From Kitasatospora paranensis (GTDB lineage: Bacteria; Actinomycetota; Actinomycetes; Streptomycetales; Streptomycetaceae), in contig NZ_BAABKV010000001.1 of the NCBI RefSeq assembly GCF_039544005.1, positions 4,278,001 to 4,342,000 on the forward strand: DNA of 64,000 nt. Direction: 5' to 3'. The translations under genes and the position numbers were made by a program. A model generated the notes under the pieces. The model searched no databases. It was not told where the DNA came from and saw only the letters and a list, made by a program, of their open reading frames with translations. Numbering within the stretch: the first letter of the stretch is position 1; the number at the start of each line of letters is the position of its first letter. This document shows positions 63,307 to 64,000 of this stretch, one piece after another.

Positions 63307-64000
63307 TCAGGCCTCCTTGCAGAGGTGGTCGAGCAGATTGGCGGTGGCCCGCTGGATCCGGGCATCGGTGTGGCCGGGCCGGTCGAGCGCGGGCGACCAG
63401 GCGAACGTCCCGGCCGCGAAGACGTAGGCACCGCTGAGTGCCCGGTAGAGGGAGGTCTGCTGGTGGCGCCGGCGCCCGGCGGAGTCCCGGTACGGCGAGT
63501 GGGCGAGCAGGATCCGCTCGGCGTGCCGGGGCAGCGGGACCCGCGGGTTGTAGTGGTCGGCCTCGCCGGCGACCAGCCCGGGCACCTCGTCGCCCTCGTG
63601 CAGGCCCGTCCCCGCCCAGAGCCAGTGGCCGGTGTTGCGGGCGATCATCGGCGCCGCGACGGGCACGCTGCCGGCGTACTGGACGCCGAGCAGCAGCTGC
63701 TCGGGCTCGCCCGCGTCCCGCCAGAGCGCGCTCGCGCTGCCGTGCAGCCCGGCGGCCGGGCCGCCAGGCTGCACGCGCTGGCGCTTGCGGCAGTTGAGCA
63801 GCCGGTGCGGCTCACCGGACGGCCCCGCGGACAGCTCGACCCGCCAGTAGAGGGTGTTGGCGGAGAGGAAAACCAGCGAGGTGCCGGCGTCCCGGGCCTG
63901 CTCGACGGCCCGCCGCATCGGCTCCGACCAGTACTCGTCGTGCCCGGGGAAGACCATCGCGCGGTACCGGGTCGGGTCGACCAGCCCGGCGTGCAGGTCG
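63307..64000 (-). CDS. N,N-dimethylformamidase beta-subunit-like protein, 5' end outside window
   Basis: Only the C-terminal ~230 residues lie in the window: DLHAGLVDPTRYRAMVFPGH, then GHDEYWSEPMRRAVEQARDA, GTSLVFLSANTLYWRVELS, APMIARNTGHWLWAGTGLHE, SLYRALSGAYVFAAGTFAWS, ATANLLDHLCKEA. This is the large C-terminal domain found in the beta subunit of N,N-dimethylformamidase and in many actinobacterial secreted or membrane proteins of unknown role. Product unknown. Confidence 0.75.
   Translation of the reverse strand, partial: DLHAGLVDPTRYRAMVFPGHDEYWSEPMRRAVEQARDAGTSLVFLSANTLYWRVELSAGPSGEPHRLLNCRKRQRVQPGGPAAGLHGSASALWRDAGEPEQLLLGVQYAGSVPVAAPMIARNTGHWLWAGTGLHEGDEVPGLVAGEADHYNPRVPLPRHAERILLAHSPYRDSAGRRRHQQTSLYRALSGAYVFAAGTFAWSPALDRPGHTDARIQRATANLLDHLCKEA

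Overview
The window is very GC-rich DNA from a filamentous actinobacterium of the Streptomyces/Kitasatospora type. The support is SARP-free but typical Streptomycetaceae content: an HspR-type (HAIR) operator before clpB, Lsr2, gamma-butyrolactone (GBL) synthase/receptor genes, DUF3151 and DUF3152 proteins, DUF2617 next to a spermidine-synthase-like membrane protein, and ATGA/GTGA-coupled operons with leaderless-looking promoters. I cannot choose between the two genera from sequence alone.

Layout. 1-5.9 kb: a frameshifted nucleoside deoxyribosyltransferase-like gene, two tandem LuxR-type regulators with a tiny coupled ORF between them, and a TDT transporter divergent from a LysR regulator. 6-20.5 kb is housekeeping: clpB, a lipoprotein/XRE pair, a secreted crystallin-fold protein, YbjN, two PLP aminotransferases, DUF2617 plus a spermidine-synthase-like protein, a CoxG-like protein, pyrE, dedA and fbaA. 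20.6-46.8 kb looks like a specialised-metabolite cluster placed between fbaA and the DUF3151 gene. 47-64 kb returns to core genes: DUF3151, a TolB-like lipoprotein, DUF3152, a P-loop/beta-propeller protein, two DinB-fold proteins, purL-purQ-purS, lsr2, two tRNA-Gly, an ABC exporter with a DesK/DesR-like two-component system, and purC.

The cluster. Plus-strand genes at 21.5-33.7 kb encode an HpaB-type flavin monooxygenase and its flavin reductase, a secreted TTHB210-like protein, an FAD/NAD(P)-binding protein, a class II aldolase-fold protein of the kind that includes CloR/NovR, an NAD(P)H-binding reductase, an MFS exporter, and four aromatic-supply enzymes: DAHP synthase, AroH-type chorismate mutase, prephenate dehydrogenase and EPSP synthase. 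A second block (33.8-39.4 kb) has a PNPOx-fold protein, a GAPDH, an AraC regulator, a methyltransferase and an intact acyl/aryl-AMP ligase. A third block (39.6-46.4 kb) has two TetR regulators, an AfsA-type GBL synthase, a truncated LysR gene, an acyl-CoA-dehydrogenase-like monooxygenase, and an unusual operon: an ANL-family protein lacking its usual P-loop and catalytic lysine, a free-standing copy of its C-terminal domain, and a 47-residue membrane peptide. Four copies of an 18-bp palindrome (ATACCTTC-N2-GAAGGTAT) lie before the AraC/gap pair, the AfsA gene, the receptor/monooxygenase pair and the ANL operon, and probably define the GBL-receptor regulon. My inference is a tyrosine-route (4-hydroxyphenylpyruvate-derived) phenolic product with no PKS, NRPS or carrier protein in view.

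Caveat. About ten otherwise normal genes, including pyrE and DAHP synthase, carry single-base frameshifts, nearly all of them -1 and in G/C runs. This pattern suggests sequencing or assembly error rather than gene decay.
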